The notes beneath the pieces were generated by a model. The model had not been told where the DNA came from. It saw only the letters and a program-made list of their open reading frames with translations, and ran no database searches. A stretch of 64,000 bases of DNA from Trichodelitschia bisporula. Its lineage: Eukaryota; Ascomycota; Dothideomycetes; Phaeotrichales; Phaeotrichaceae. The translations under genes were made by a program, and so were the position numbers. Location of the stretch: assembly GCA_010356995.1 (NCBI GenBank), contig ML996708.1:399304-463303 (forward strand), written 5' to 3'. Shown here piece by piece: positions 51,236 to 61,607 of the stretch; the first letter of the stretch is position 1; the number at the start of each line of letters is the position of its first letter.

Positions 51236-53925
51236 GGAGCGGAAGCGGGAGCGAGAGTGGACACGAAGAAAGAGTAGGGAGATCGAGGTTGGTCATGGTG
51301 CTCATCTTCTTGAATGGAGCTATTGTTCATGGCTGGTTGACAATTCGGGTTACGGGCGTTCTGGAATGGCAGCTTTGCGTGGGCGTATGAGTGCCAGTTT
51401 TTTTCTTTTCAGTCAGCACTTCCACGCGTGCAAGCCCTGGGATGCGCTGGATGCGGGTTTGCAAAAGGAGTGCGTTTCTTAGTGTGCACCTGGACAGTGC
51501 GGCTATGTGGCGGTAGTCTTCAGCCAGGCTTTCGCGTTCAGAACGCAAGGAGTGGCCGGTGACGATGCGAGCGAGCGGTTAATTCAAAAATTCAACGGCT
51601 GATGACGATGGAGCGCATGTTCACGTGGATGTCTGGGAGGCATTGGCAGCAGGCACGACGTTACTGTTTGGAGCTGAGGGGAGGGAACGCTGGACACGGG
51701 ATTCAACCCCTCGTCTGGACTCAGCGTCTGAATGCGGGGTGCATGTGCTGCGTGATGGTTCGCCCCTCGCTTGCCTTGCTTGCCGCGCGGGCTTGGCGAT
51801 TGTGATGGTGGATGCTGGTTGCGTAGGGCTAAGGCGGGGTGGTAGAGTCTGGACTACCGGTAAGGAGAAGTAGGCCGAGGCGAGCAATGAGGGAAGAGTA
51901 GTTTGTCAGGTGCGGACATGGCCGCAATAGCACCATGACTGCTTACGGTATGTGCACGATGAGGTGAGAGCGGCCTAGCGAAAGCGGTTGCCGCTCGGCC
52001 CTTCGGGAGCACGTCTAACCCACAGCCGGTGAGACGGCAACGGCAACAGCGGGGAAGTGGAGAGGCTTTCTTGGCCGGAGAACGTGGAGGAACGAGTGAT
52101 GGAAAGAAACTTTCTGATGGGTTGCTGGGCTGCACAATGTGTGGGCCTTGCAGACCGGCATGCTGGGACGTTCGCTGGGGATGATGCGCGCGCCTGCCCC
52201 GTGGGACGGCAAGGGCGTGAGGGGGCTGGTTGTCACGGGTTTTTGTGGGGATCATGTGGCGCGGAGGAGGGGAGGATGGGGTTAGAGGGGAGAGGAGCAT
52301 CGTGAGGTGGACTGGCGGTGGGGAGGTGGGGGATGGGGGAGTGGTGGGTTTAACGGTATGGGGAGGTGGGATGGCGACTGATGGAGGCGGTGGAGAGGGG
52401 ATCGGAGGGAGGGCCGTTTTGGTGCGGGGAGGAATGGTTTGCATGGTGGATTTTGTGGGGATACCGTACTGTTTGCTGGATGTTCTGCATTCGAAGCAAA
52501 GCAGGTGTTTTTGCGGATGACGGCTGTGGTTGCTCAGAGGGGCGCGGTGAGTGGTCTGTCTGGATCTTTCTTCCTTTCTTCCCTCAGCCGTGAAATCGAG
52601 ATCGTCCGTCGGCAGGGCCGAATACGGCTGGATATGGGACTAGGGTTGGAAGAGGAGCCGAGCTCTTTTTTCGAGGATTTTGACTTCAAGCATCACGTAC
52701 TCCTCCGCAAACGACGAGCCTCGATTCTTTTTCATGCCCCACCCTGGATCACTGGTGCCAGCTCGGCCTCTGGATGCATTTCGACTACGGCAGGGCGCGA
52801 GCAGGGCGTCGTACATGTAAACTGCTAACTGCTAACCACGAAGTGACAGCTGCTTCGCGGGTTCGGCAGAAGGACCTGAGCGTGCTGAGGTGCCATGATG
52901 CTAGTGGGACAGGATCAGTTGCGTCCTTGCTCTCTTTTTCGGCGTCTCATTAATAGCGCATGTAGCGGTATATTCGGTACAGTAGCGGTATGGCGGGTCC
53001 ATCTTCTAGTGGAATGGCGGCCTCTCTTTTTGCTTTGCATTCTCTCCATCATCCCAGTTGCCCCCCCCCCTCGTCTCTCATCCCCGTAAATGCCGTGTCC
53101 CTTGATCACATCACTATCCAACAGGCTCCCTCCCCCGTGGCCCCCCCTGTTTTTTAGTGGGTGGCCACTGGAGGAGACACAACTGGGCAGCGAAGTGGCA
53201 GGTCCAGTCGCCGGGTCACGACTTCACTCTTGTCCGCCCTTAAAGCGGCGCTGACGCGCACTGCCACACAGGCGACTCCTTCTGCTTAGGATTTTTCGTA
53301 CTCTCCCAATCCGAACATTCCAGCAATTAACGAACACATTGAATTGCTTCTGCTGTCATAACCTCGCCTCTCCCATCTTCATCCTCTCTACATCTCTTTG
53401 TTCCGGCTTCGCAACCGTAACCGCAGACAGTCAACAATAACCCTTGTCTATTGTGCTCAACGTACAGTAAGTACTCGCAGCCATTGCATCATCAGCAAAC
53501 GTCGGCTTCACTCGACCCCTCCATCTGCCACTTTGCTGCTCCACGTCTCTGATCACACTTCTCTGATCACACTTCCCCCCCATTCCGCTCCCTTCCCCTC
53601 GCATTCCACCTGTTCCCTATATTCAACAGATTCATTCTCCTCGTTTTCTCTCCGCAAGTGGCTTTCCCCTGCATCCGCATGTCAGCTTTTGGTTGGAGCC
53701 TCCGCAAGCTGCAGCTCTTATCAAGCCCAGACACGAATCCCGGGATCGATCTTGCACTCCTGCAGACCGCCCTCCAATTCAGCCTGACGCTGACAAGATT
53801 GTTTTAAAGATCGAAACTCTCTCCCTCAAAACCCGGGTCGTAATCGTCCAGAGAGCAAGCTCTCCCTCAAATCACACATTTCGTACCACCACTTAGGCGC
53901 ATTGTTCACCAAACCCACCCCCATC
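51236..53925. other. Longest gene-free stretch, upstream of AIM21
   Basis: 2.7 kb with no recognised gene. A Pro-rich frame on the minus strand (51854-52444) was judged a composition artefact. From about 53270 to 53920 the plus strand is pyrimidine-rich and may be a long AIM21 leader; CAGTAAGTACTCGCAG near 53466 contains a donor-like GTAAGT, so a 5' UTR intron is possible. Confidence 0.45.
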
Positions 53926-56478
53926 ATGGCGGCTCCCGAAATCCCCCAGCGTCCCGTTCGCTCGCAAAACACACAAAACAGCCCCGCCGAAATGCCCCGC
54001 GTTCCCCCGCGCCCCAAGCGCAACGTCGAGCGTAGCATCTCGCCCAACCGCGACTCCTTCGCCCGCTCGCCGCTCAACGACCCCTCCTTTATTCCCAAGA
54101 GTCGTAATTCGGGCGGCTCGTCTCTGCACGAGGTCACGTCCAACGACCTCCCGCCGCGCCCGCCCAGCGTGTCGTTGCCCTCCGTCGGCCAAGAGGGCAC
54201 CGAGTACGCATACGTCCACCACGAGGAAGCCCCGTCAGAACACACCAAGGCTGTGGCCGGCGACCTCCCGCTGCACGCACCCAAGGCCTCGCTGCCTGTC
54301 GCCGCAGCAAAGTCCCGTATCGCGACTGTCACTCGCACCGATTCGACCCAGGCCGCCGCTGCGGGCATCGGCAAGCCCACCACTGAAGTCGCCGAGATCG
54401 GCCACTCGCTTGCGCGATCTACCTCGTCGCAGCCGTCGCGCCCGTCCTCGCTCTACCGCGTCGACACCCACGAAAATGAGCAGGGTATCCCTGAAATCGG
54501 CCTTCAGGTCCCCATGTACCCCAATGCCGGTGACGTGCAGGCACCTACGCCCTCGCCTTCTGCGCAGAGTTTCATGCCTATCAGCGGGACTGCCTCACCG
54601 CGTCATCACACGCGCACCAGGAGCGGCCGCGAGGTCTTCGCTGGTCCACCTGGCAGCTACGGCATGCACGGCCACGGCGTCATCAAGCGCGATCCGCTCG
54701 AGGCGGCCTGGTACAGCAGGCACCCCGAGGCCAAGGCCCGCGAGTCGGCTGGCGAATACGGGCCGGCGATTAGTGATCGCCAGTCTTACGCGCTGAGCAG
54801 TGACCAGCTCAACAAGCTCGTCCGCGAACGCACGATGCGTGGTATCGATACGCACGAGGCGGTCGGTACACCGGATGAGCAGATTGGCTATCTTGCTGCC
54901 GAGGACTTTGCGCATCGCCTGGCTACGCCGGGACAGCACCGCGCGGCCTCGGTCTCCGACTCTTCGCTCGTCCGCGTCGTCACGCCGGAGGACGAGGACG
55001 AGAACGTGATCCACGTGGACCCGCCGTCGTGGAACCGCGCCGAATCGGCAGCGGGTGATGAGGGCTCAATCCGGTACAGCCTGGAGGAGGAGTCCGAGCA
55101 GCCGATTCTCGCCGCTGATGAAATTGCCTACCGCCCCGAAGCCCAGTTCCTGCAGCCGGCCGTTGAGCCCCCCATCGACCCTGACTCCGACCAGCGCCGC
55201 AGCAGCATCCACTTTGATGACTCTTTCCGCTCGTCGAAGCCGCCGAGCCGGTCGAACAGCGTGCATGCGCTCCCCTCGCTGGCGCGCTTCCCTACTCATG
55301 AGGATGAAGGCACCCCGCTCGATGACGTCAAGGAGTACGAACCGCTGTTTCCCGATGATGTTGCTGAGCGGAATACTAGGTCTGCCCCTCCTGCCGCGAG
55401 TCAGAAGAGCGAGAAGCTCCGTCGTCCGGATTTGCATCCCCGTCACCACTTTCCGTCCCGCGACGTCTGGGAGGATGTCCCCGACAGCCTGCTGTATGAG
55501 ACCACAGTTGCGACTCCCCAGTTTCCCGACGATAGCCTCCGCGCCGCTGAGCATGAGCCAAAGGAGATCTTTGACGACGTGGAGGGAGAAAAGGAGTCCA
55601 GCAAGGCGAAGGAGTCGGAGGAAAAGCCGGATCTCAAGCGTGGCTTTAACAAGGAGCTTGCTGCTGAGACTCGCCGCCCGAATCTCCGTCACCGCTTCCC
55701 CTCCCGCGATGTTTGGGAAGACACCCCCGACGCTCACATGCACACAACCACCGTCGACGGCGCTGGTACCGAGACCGCTGAGGATGACAAGCACGCCGTG
55801 GCCGAGACGAATGCTGGCCTTGCGTCCGCGCCGCCGCATGTGCCTGCCCGGCCAGCCCGGCGGTCGAAGCAGGCTCCTACCACCTCGACCAGCGAAAAGA
55901 CGGAGGAGAAGACGGAGGAGAAGCCCTCCGTCGTCAGCGCGGCCGCAGGCAAGCTCGCCTCCGTAAAGGGCGACTTCCTCTCCGCGCTGAACTCCCGCCT
56001 GGCCGTGGGCCCGAAGCCGCTGGAGAAGAAGGAGGAGCCTGAGGCGCCGAAGGAGGAAACGCCGCTTGGTGATGCGCGGAAGGGGCGCGCAAGGGGGCCT
56101 GCGAGGCGGAAGCCTGCTGCATCGCCGGCTGCTGCTGCGGTGACGGAGGAGGAGGAGAAGGAAGGGCCGCAATTTGTTATTACGGGGAGTTTGGGTGGGT
56201 GGGAGGTTTTAGGTGATGAGGTGCGAGTTGTGGGGAAGGGGACGCAGGCGGAGGAGAAGGGGGAGGCGAATGAGGCGGCGGTTGAGAAGAATGCGGGGTT
56301 ACCTGCTGTTGTCCAGCCTGAGGCCGATGCGGATGCGGGCCTTGATGCTCGTGCTGATGCGGAAACCATCAAGAAGGACGCCATGGAGATAGAAACTAGA
56401 GCTGGTGAGGAGGCTATGGCGGAGAGGAAGGAAGAAGCGAAGGAGGTGGTGGAGAATCACGAGGTGCAGGTTGCTTGA
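53926..56478 (+). CDS. AIM21: Altered inheritance of mitochondria protein 21 (AIM21)
   Basis: Single exon, 850 aa, start ATCATGG. The frame is open slightly upstream, but MAAPEIPQRPVRSQ is the usual fungal AIM21 beginning. The N-terminus has Pro-rich SH3-binding strings (PRVPPRPKR, DLPPRPPSV). The middle carries a motif present twice, HHFPSRDVWEDVPD near 508 and HRFPSRDVWEDTPD near 588, typical of filamentous-fungal AIM21. PPHVPARPARRSK and AAAGKLASVKGDFLSALNSR follow, then ITGSLGGWEVL and an acidic/Ala-rich tail. Yeast Aim21 binds actin patches with Tda2 and capping protein and controls actin assembly in endocytosis. Most of the protein is disordered. Identity rests on motif pattern and architecture. 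Confidence 0.85.
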   Translation: MAAPEIPQRPVRSQNTQNSPAEMPRVPPRPKRNVERSISPNRDSFARSPLNDPSFIPKSRNSGGSSLHEVTSNDLPPRPPSVSLPSVGQEGTEYAYVHHEEAPSEHTKAVAGDLPLHAPKASLPVAAAKSRIATVTRTDSTQAAAAGIGKPTTEVAEIGHSLARSTSSQPSRPSSLYRVDTHENEQGIPEIGLQVPMYPNAGDVQAPTPSPSAQSFMPISGTASPRHHTRTRSGREVFAGPPGSYGMHGHGVIKRDPLEAAWYSRHPEAKARESAGEYGPAISDRQSYALSSDQLNKLVRERTMRGIDTHEAVGTPDEQIGYLAAEDFAHRLATPGQHRAASVSDSSLVRVVTPEDEDENVIHVDPPSWNRAESAAGDEGSIRYSLEEESEQPILAADEIAYRPEAQFLQPAVEPPIDPDSDQRRSSIHFDDSFRSSKPPSRSNSVHALPSLARFPTHEDEGTPLDDVKEYEPLFPDDVAERNTRSAPPAASQKSEKLRRPDLHPRHHFPSRDVWEDVPDSLLYETTVATPQFPDDSLRAAEHEPKEIFDDVEGEKESSKAKESEEKPDLKRGFNKELAAETRRPNLRHRFPSRDVWEDTPDAHMHTTTVDGAGTETAEDDKHAVAETNAGLASAPPHVPARPARRSKQAPTTSTSEKTEEKTEEKPSVVSAAAGKLASVKGDFLSALNSRLAVGPKPLEKKEEPEAPKEETPLGDARKGRARGPARRKPAASPAAAAVTEEEEKEGPQFVITGSLGGWEVLGDEVRVVGKGTQAEEKGEANEAAVEKNAGLPAVVQPEADADAGLDARADAETIKKDAMEIETRAGEEAMAERKEEAKEVVENHEVQVA

Positions 56479-56804
56479 GTGAGCGAGTAGGGATATCAAA
56501 AGTTTTGGGCCGGCCGGGGGCCGGATGGTTGGGATGGGTTGGGGTCATTATGGGGCGCTACTACAGTACACTGTGCGCTCCTTTTTGCTGGGGTCGCTCG
56601 TTTTATGTGTTTTTGTTCTTTGAACTGCAGGCGTTGGGAATGATATGATGCTTCTTGTGTGCGATGATTTGGGCTGTGATTCTGTGTGATTGTGATGTGG
56701 GGATATGCAGCACCATATCGCGTAGCATCATATCTTTACATCTACTCTAACCATTATCAGCTTTTGATATCCCATCGTACCGCTTCACGCCATCCCCATC
56801 CCAT
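56479..56804. other. Convergent 3' intergenic region (AIM21 / IMPase)
   Basis: 326 bases between converging stops; expected 3' UTRs only. Confidence 0.5.
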
Positions 56805-57785
56805 CTAAAGCCCAACCTCCAGTTTCCCAGCAACACACCCCCAAAACTCCTCAATGAGTTCCCTCTGCCCCTCCCCCTTCCTCACAGCCAAATACCGTCT
56901 CTCCTCCAACCCCGTCTCCCACCCCCCCGGATTCGCATCCACCATCAATCCCTCCGCCTCACTCAAAATCGTCCACCCAGCGCAAACATCCCAAGCCCAA
57001 CACCCGCCCTCCCAGTACAAATCCAACTGCCCGGCCGCCACGGCGCACAGATTCAGCGCCGCGCTCCCTAGGCTGCGCAGACTGTGCACCATCGCCCCGC
57101 CCTCTTCCTTCGCCGCGCACAAGGCTTTGAAAGTCTCCGTCTTCACGCGGTAATCGTTGCCGCTGCGGTCCGAGCCCCATTCTACGCACACCAGCGCGCT
57201 GCCCAACCCGGCCAAGGGCTCGGGGGTCGGATTCAGCGGCAACCGCGTCGTCCCGTTGAGAAAAGCGCCCTGCCCGCGGATCGCGGTGTACAGCGCCCCG
57301 GTAAACGGGTTGAACACAACGCCCACGGTGGGCACGCGGCCTACCGCCAGACCCAAGCTGATACACACGTACGGAAACCCGTGGATGAAGTTCGTAGTCC
57401 CGTCGATGGGGTCGACAATGAAAGTCGGCTGCTCGGTGATCCGCGTGCCTGGCGTGTATGTTTCTTCTCCCACGAAGGCGAAGTCCGGATACGCCGAGAG
57501 GAGCTTTTCGGATACCATCTTTTCGACGGCTTTATCGGTTTCGGTTACCAGGTCGACGGCTGTGTACGGTCAGCGGCTGGGACAAGGCGCAGGGGGGAAA
57601 GGGGCGGGGAAAGGGATTGAGGAAGGCGCCCGCGAGGCTGACTACTGACAGTTCTTCTTCGAGCCGCTGCCGCCCATCGTTGGGCGGGCGGACAGGATCA
57701 TGGCGCCTGCGTCGCTGGCGACGCTGACGAACAGGTCGCGGATTTCTTCGAGCTGCTTGAGATCGAGCGACATGGTATCTGCCAT
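56805..57785 (-). CDS. Inositol monophosphatase family protein
   Basis: Two exons: 57785-57650 and 57559-56805; 296 aa. The intron is 90 bases (GTCAGT...GCTGACC...CAG). A second Met five codons in is an alternative start. Metal-site motifs are intact: FVGEETYTPG (motif with the first Glu), VDPIDGTTNFIHGFPYVCIS (DPIDGTT) and AWDVCAGWTILSEA (WD near the C-terminus). The length is normal. The enzyme should hydrolyse inositol-1-phosphate to inositol with Mg2+; fungal paralogues include QutG of the quinate cluster, but no quinate genes are nearby, so INM1-like inositol metabolism is more likely. It shares a 268-base promoter with a thioesterase gene. Confidence 0.9.
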
Positions 57786-58053
57786 CTTTTTCCTCGCTCA
57801 ATACGTGATATGTGAAGCTTGAAGTCGCAGTGAAGTCGAGCATAAAACTGTCCGACATCACGACCACGTGGGTGGTCCGTGCACCTTCAAAAGAATGGAG
57901 CTTCGTCCAATGACGTAGCCCCACCCCCACCACCCTATTCGTCCGAGCTCGCTCTCGAACCCCCAACCGCGAAACCTCATCCTCGGCTGCGCGGGCGGCT
58001 CACCTCCCTCCCTAACAAGCCGCACTCTACGACGCGCTGTAGACGCCGAAGGG
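57786..58053. promoter_or_regulatory. Divergent promoter (IMPase / thioesterase) with CACGTG and CCAAT
   Basis: 268 bases. CACGTG lies at 57865-57870 in ACCACGTGGG, and CCAAT at 57907-57911 is followed directly by a CRE-like TGACGTAG. These could bind bHLH and CCAAT-binding factors. Sequence matches only. Confidence 0.45.
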
Positions 58054-58728
58054 ATGCATGATGACCAGCGCAAATCGTCCACACCCTCCTGCCTGAGCTC
58101 CTCCACCTCTACCTCTTCCCCGCCCCCTCCTCCCGCCGAACCCACAATGCGCAACAACGACGCGGAGGCGCACGCCTACTTCGCCGGCATCCCGTGGTGT
58201 GCGGCCGCTCTACACGAGCCGGGCTACGTGCCGTGCGCGACGTCCTCGCGCGTGCCGAAGGCGAGCACGGAGGACAGCTTTTACGCCGAGACGCTGGCGA
58301 CGCCGCGGACGCTGCGGCGGTGCGCGAGCGTGCATTCCGCGCCGCTGCCCCAGGCAGAGGTCGAGGCGCTGGGGGGCGGCCTGGCCATCCGCGAAGCGCG
58401 GACGTTGGTCGAGCTCGGAGACGGCGTGTGCGGGTTCCCTGGGATAGCGCACGGCGGACTGGTGGCGACGCTGTTGGATGAGGAGATGGGGATACTGTTG
58501 ACGGTTAATGCGGATAGGGCGGAGGAGATGAGTTACATGACTGCGTATTTGAATGTGCGGTATATGGGCCCCGTGCGGGTGCCTGGGATTGTGTGTGCGA
58601 GGGCGAGAGTTGTGAGGTGTGAGGGACGGAAAATGTTTGTTGAGGGGGAGGTTGTGGATAGGGATGGGGTAAAACTGGCGACGGCGGAGTGTTTGTTTGT
58701 CAGGGCGAGGGGGGATCCGAGGCTGTGA
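58054..58728 (+). CDS. 4HBT-type hotdog thioesterase
   Basis: Single exon, up to 224 aa. The first Met (58054) precedes a Ser/Thr/Pro stretch that may be a targeting peptide; Met32 at 58147 (MRNNDAEAHAYFAGIPW) is an alternative start closer to family length. AHAYFAGIPWCAAALHEPG and SRVPKASTEDSFYAETLATP are typical of fungal members. The hotdog core has FPGIAHGGLVATLLDEEMG (H133-G-G), SYMTAYLNVRYMGPVRVPG and GRKMFVEGEVVDRDG. Members hydrolyse acyl-CoA thioesters; the substrate is open. The protein ends GDPRL; PRL is only a weak PTS1-like tripeptide, so peroxisomal location is not claimed. Confidence 0.8.
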   Translation: MHDDQRKSSTPSCLSSSTSTSSPPPPPAEPTMRNNDAEAHAYFAGIPWCAAALHEPGYVPCATSSRVPKASTEDSFYAETLATPRTLRRCASVHSAPLPQAEVEALGGGLAIREARTLVELGDGVCGFPGIAHGGLVATLLDEEMGILLTVNADRAEEMSYMTAYLNVRYMGPVRVPGIVCARARVVRCEGRKMFVEGEVVDRDGVKLATAECLFVRARGDPRL

Positions 58729-59277
58729 GGTGGTGGTGGATGGGGGAGGTATGTTGGTTGTGAGTGGTGTTGCTGTTGGATGATGCTGATATCGAGATAG
58801 GTTGTTGCGCTTGAGGGGCAACGGGATGGATGAGCAGTTCGCATACAGTCGCAGAAATAGATGGGATTCGCTCTGAGCTAAGCATGACGGGCCTAAATCT
58901 CTATCGGGCCAAATAGCAAGCCTCTATCAAGCCATGTATAAAACGTTGAACATGATATCGCGCTTCTTCCGCAACGCAACCAGGCAAGGCTGACCCCGCC
59001 CTCAAGACCGGCCTCGCGCCACTCCCCCGCACCACGTGACGCACCCGACTCAACTGCCGACGTCCGAAACCGCACGCCCTGAACCCAGTACCCGCAACGC
59101 GGGACCGCTGCAAAGTGGAAAGTCGCCGGACGACGTCGAGTGGCAATGGTCGCGATATAATCCCCTCAAGCCCGCAATTGCGCCGCCGGGACATCCAACT
59201 CTCAAACCCAACTCTCCATCATCCATTCTCTCCCTTCCCTCCCATCTCCACTCCACCGCCTCCTCACCACCGCAACA
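58729..59277. other. Intergenic region, promoter of the thiolase gene
   Basis: 549 bases between two plus-strand genes. A CACGTG at 59033-59038 lies about 240 bases before the thiolase ATG, matching the E-box in the neighbouring divergent promoter. No gene seen. Confidence 0.45.
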
Positions 59278-60519
59278 ATGGCCTCCCTCCTCCCCAAAGG
59301 CGCCAAAAACATCCTCCGCAAACACCCTTCCGACATCGTCATCCTCTCCGCCCTCCGCACACCCATAACCCGCGCCCACAAAGGGCCTTTTCGCAACACC
59401 CCCGACCACGCACTCTTCGCACACGTCCTCCGCGCCACCCTCGCCGCGAATCCAAACCTCGACCCCGCGCGCATCCAGGACATCCAGGTCGGGACCGTAC
59501 TCGCCGAGCTCGGCGGCAGCAAGGCAGGCCGCATGGCGGCGCTGCACGTCGGCGTGCCCTCCACCACACCCTTCCAGACCGTGAATCGAGCTTGTAGTTC
59601 CGGGTTAGCGGCGATTACGGGGATTGCGAATGCGATTGCGGTGGGCGAGATTGATGTCGGTATTGGGGGGGGAATGGAGAATATGAGCATGAATTATGGG
59701 ACAAGGGCTATTCCGACGGTGCTGTGGAATGAGCTCAACGACTCGCCGGTCAAGGACGCGCGCGATTGTGTTATGAATATGGGGCTGACGACGGAGAATG
59801 TCGCGGCCAGGTATGGCGTGAGCCGCGCCGAGCAGGACGAGTTCGCGGTGCGGTCGCATCTGCTCGCCGCAAGGGCGCAGGAGCAGGGTCTCTTTGACAA
59901 GGAAATCGTCCCGGTGACTACGAGCTGGCGGCCTGATCCCGAGGTGCCGGAAAACGAGGAGAGCATCACCGTCACCCGTGACGACGGCGTGCGGCCCAAG
60001 TCTACTATCGAGAAGCTGGCGACTATGAAGCCGGCGTTCAAGGCGGATGGGACGGCGACGGCGGGGAATAGCTCGCAGGTGAGCGACGGGGCGGCGGCGG
60101 CGTTGCTGATGCGGCGGAGTACGGCGCAGGAGCTCGGGCTTACTGGAAGTATTATTGGGAAGTGGGCGGGGACGCAGACGGTTGCGTGTGCGCCGGATGA
60201 GATGGGTATCGGGCCGGCGCTGGCGATTCCGAAGCTTTTGGCGTATACGGGGGTGGAGAAGAGCGAGATCGGGCTGTGGGAGATTAATGAGGCGTTTGCG
60301 AGCCAGGCGGTGTATTGTGTGCGCGAGCTGGGGATTGATCTGGATAAGGTGAATCCAAAGGGGGGGGCTATTGCTTTGGGACATCCGCTGGGTGCGACGG
60401 GGGGGAGGCAGCTTGCGAGTCTGTTGCCGGAGATGGAGAGGCAAGGGGCGGAGCTTGGGGTGGTTAGTATGTGTGTTGGGACGGGGATGGGGATGGCGAG
60501 TTTGTTTGTGAGGGAATGA
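59278..60519 (+). CDS. 3-ketoacyl-CoA thiolase
   Basis: Single exon, 413 aa. Catalytic residues: C106 in VNRACSSGLAAI, H369 in GGAIALGHPLGATGG and C399 in CVGTGMGMA. Other thiolase blocks: DIVILSALRTPI, GGMENMSMNYG, MGLTTENVAARYGVSR, TAGNSSQVSDGAAA and LWEINEAFASQAVY. It resembles fungal peroxisomal (POT1-type) thiolases, which cleave 3-ketoacyl-CoA to acetyl-CoA and a shortened acyl-CoA in beta-oxidation. A clear PTS2 nonapeptide is not visible in the first 20 residues and the C-terminus (FVRE) is not PTS1, so location is uncertain. The DUF3245-like gene ends 74 bases downstream on the other strand. Confidence 0.9.
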   Translation: MASLLPKGAKNILRKHPSDIVILSALRTPITRAHKGPFRNTPDHALFAHVLRATLAANPNLDPARIQDIQVGTVLAELGGSKAGRMAALHVGVPSTTPFQTVNRACSSGLAAITGIANAIAVGEIDVGIGGGMENMSMNYGTRAIPTVLWNELNDSPVKDARDCVMNMGLTTENVAARYGVSRAEQDEFAVRSHLLAARAQEQGLFDKEIVPVTTSWRPDPEVPENEESITVTRDDGVRPKSTIEKLATMKPAFKADGTATAGNSSQVSDGAAAALLMRRSTAQELGLTGSIIGKWAGTQTVACAPDEMGIGPALAIPKLLAYTGVEKSEIGLWEINEAFASQAVYCVRELGIDLDKVNPKGGAIALGHPLGATGGRQLASLLPEMERQGAELGVVSMCVGTGMGMASLFVRE

Positions 60520-60593
60520 GGTTGATATCAGGCGGCGTTGGGTCACTGTTCATAGGCATTGGAATGAAAATATGGTGTTTTGGACCGAAGTCT

Positions 60594-61297
60594 TCATTCT
60601 TTGCCGTTGTCCTTGCGCTTCTTCTTTTTCTTCTTCTTCGCCTTCTCTGCCAGTAATTCGTCAAGGAAGCTCGCCGCTTTGCGCTTCGCGGGCTTAGGCG
60701 CAGGTGGAGCAGCTGATTCCGCGGCAACAGCTTCGTCCACATCGTGGGTCTCGATCTGCTCGGGGACACCGTCCTCGGGAGCATCCACAGGCGTATCCTC
60801 CACAGCACGCTTAGCGACCTTCTTTCTCCCGCCAAACATCGCTCCTCTGCCCTCATCCTCCTCACTATCCTCCTCCTCAACCTTCTCCACTCTAACCGGC
60901 TTCTTCACCTCCACGCGCGGCGCGATCTTCGCCTGTCTCTGCTGCACCCTCCTCGCCGCCTCCTTCCCCATAAGCTGCACGCGCAGCTTTTCGAGTGAGG
61001 CAGTCTTGTTCCTCAGCAGTGCGGCAGGGTCTTTAGGCGGGGCAGCGCCAACACCCAGGCTGGGATGGTGTTAGCGAATGCACATTGATGGATGTAGAGA
61101 AGAAAGGGGACGCACAGCTCCGGCACCGGCTTAAACATCTCCTCCTCCTCCTTAGCAAGTTCTTCTTCCGTTTTCGTAGGCCCAGTATCTGTCGCTGGCG
61201 GCAGCCATGACGCGATGAGCCGCTGGCTCGATGCGAGCGCGACGCTGGCGCGATTGAAAACGATATCTGCCTCTGAAGGGCCTTTGGCGGGGGGCAT
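60594..61297 (-). CDS. DUF3245-type uncharacterised fungal protein
   Basis: Two exons: 61297-61116 and 61059-60594; 215 aa. The 56-base intron (GTGCGT...GCTAACACC...CAG) joins [13 protein letters not shown]. The start is set at [14 protein letters not shown]; another Met six codons upstream is possible. The conserved N-terminal part is [20 protein letters not shown], followed by an acidic helix ([14 protein letters not shown]), then [20 protein letters not shown]. The rest is charged and ends in a lysine-rich nuclear-localisation-like tail ([12 protein letters not shown]). The family is small, fungal and unstudied as far as I know; nuclear or nucleolar location is inferred from the tail. It diverges from LSC2. 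Confidence 0.7.
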
Positions 61298-61607
61298 TGC
61301 AGCAATACCCGACACAGCCCGCCTTCAGTGTACAAAAGAATCAAACAGGCCGTCAAAAGCTATGCATATGTACTGCAGAAATCCGACCCGCGCGCAAACA
61401 CAAGCTCAACCTCACCTGCCGACGATGTTCCCGCAAAACGGGAGCCAACACCGGGAACCTTGCACCGCCTTGGCACACCAAAGCCAACCACACCCGCCCG
61501 CGCCGCTCTCAAAGGCCTGAACCTCACTCCTCCGCCTCATACCGCAACTCCCACCATCAAACCCGCATTCATAGCAATTGACCCGCCCGCAACCGCGCGT
61601 CATTGTC
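61298..61607. promoter_or_regulatory. Divergent promoter region (DUF3245-like / LSC2)
   Basis: 310 bases between start codons. No specific element is claimed. Confidence 0.45.

Noticed and set aside
51854-52444. 196-codon Pro-rich frame on the minus strand
   Set aside because: The composition follows a CCxC-rich strand rather than a protein pattern; no domain, splice signals or promoter context supports it.
58718-58723. CCGAGG as a fatty-acid regulator (FarA/FarB) site for the thiolase
   Set aside because: The single match lies in the coding end of the upstream gene and is expected by chance every few kb.
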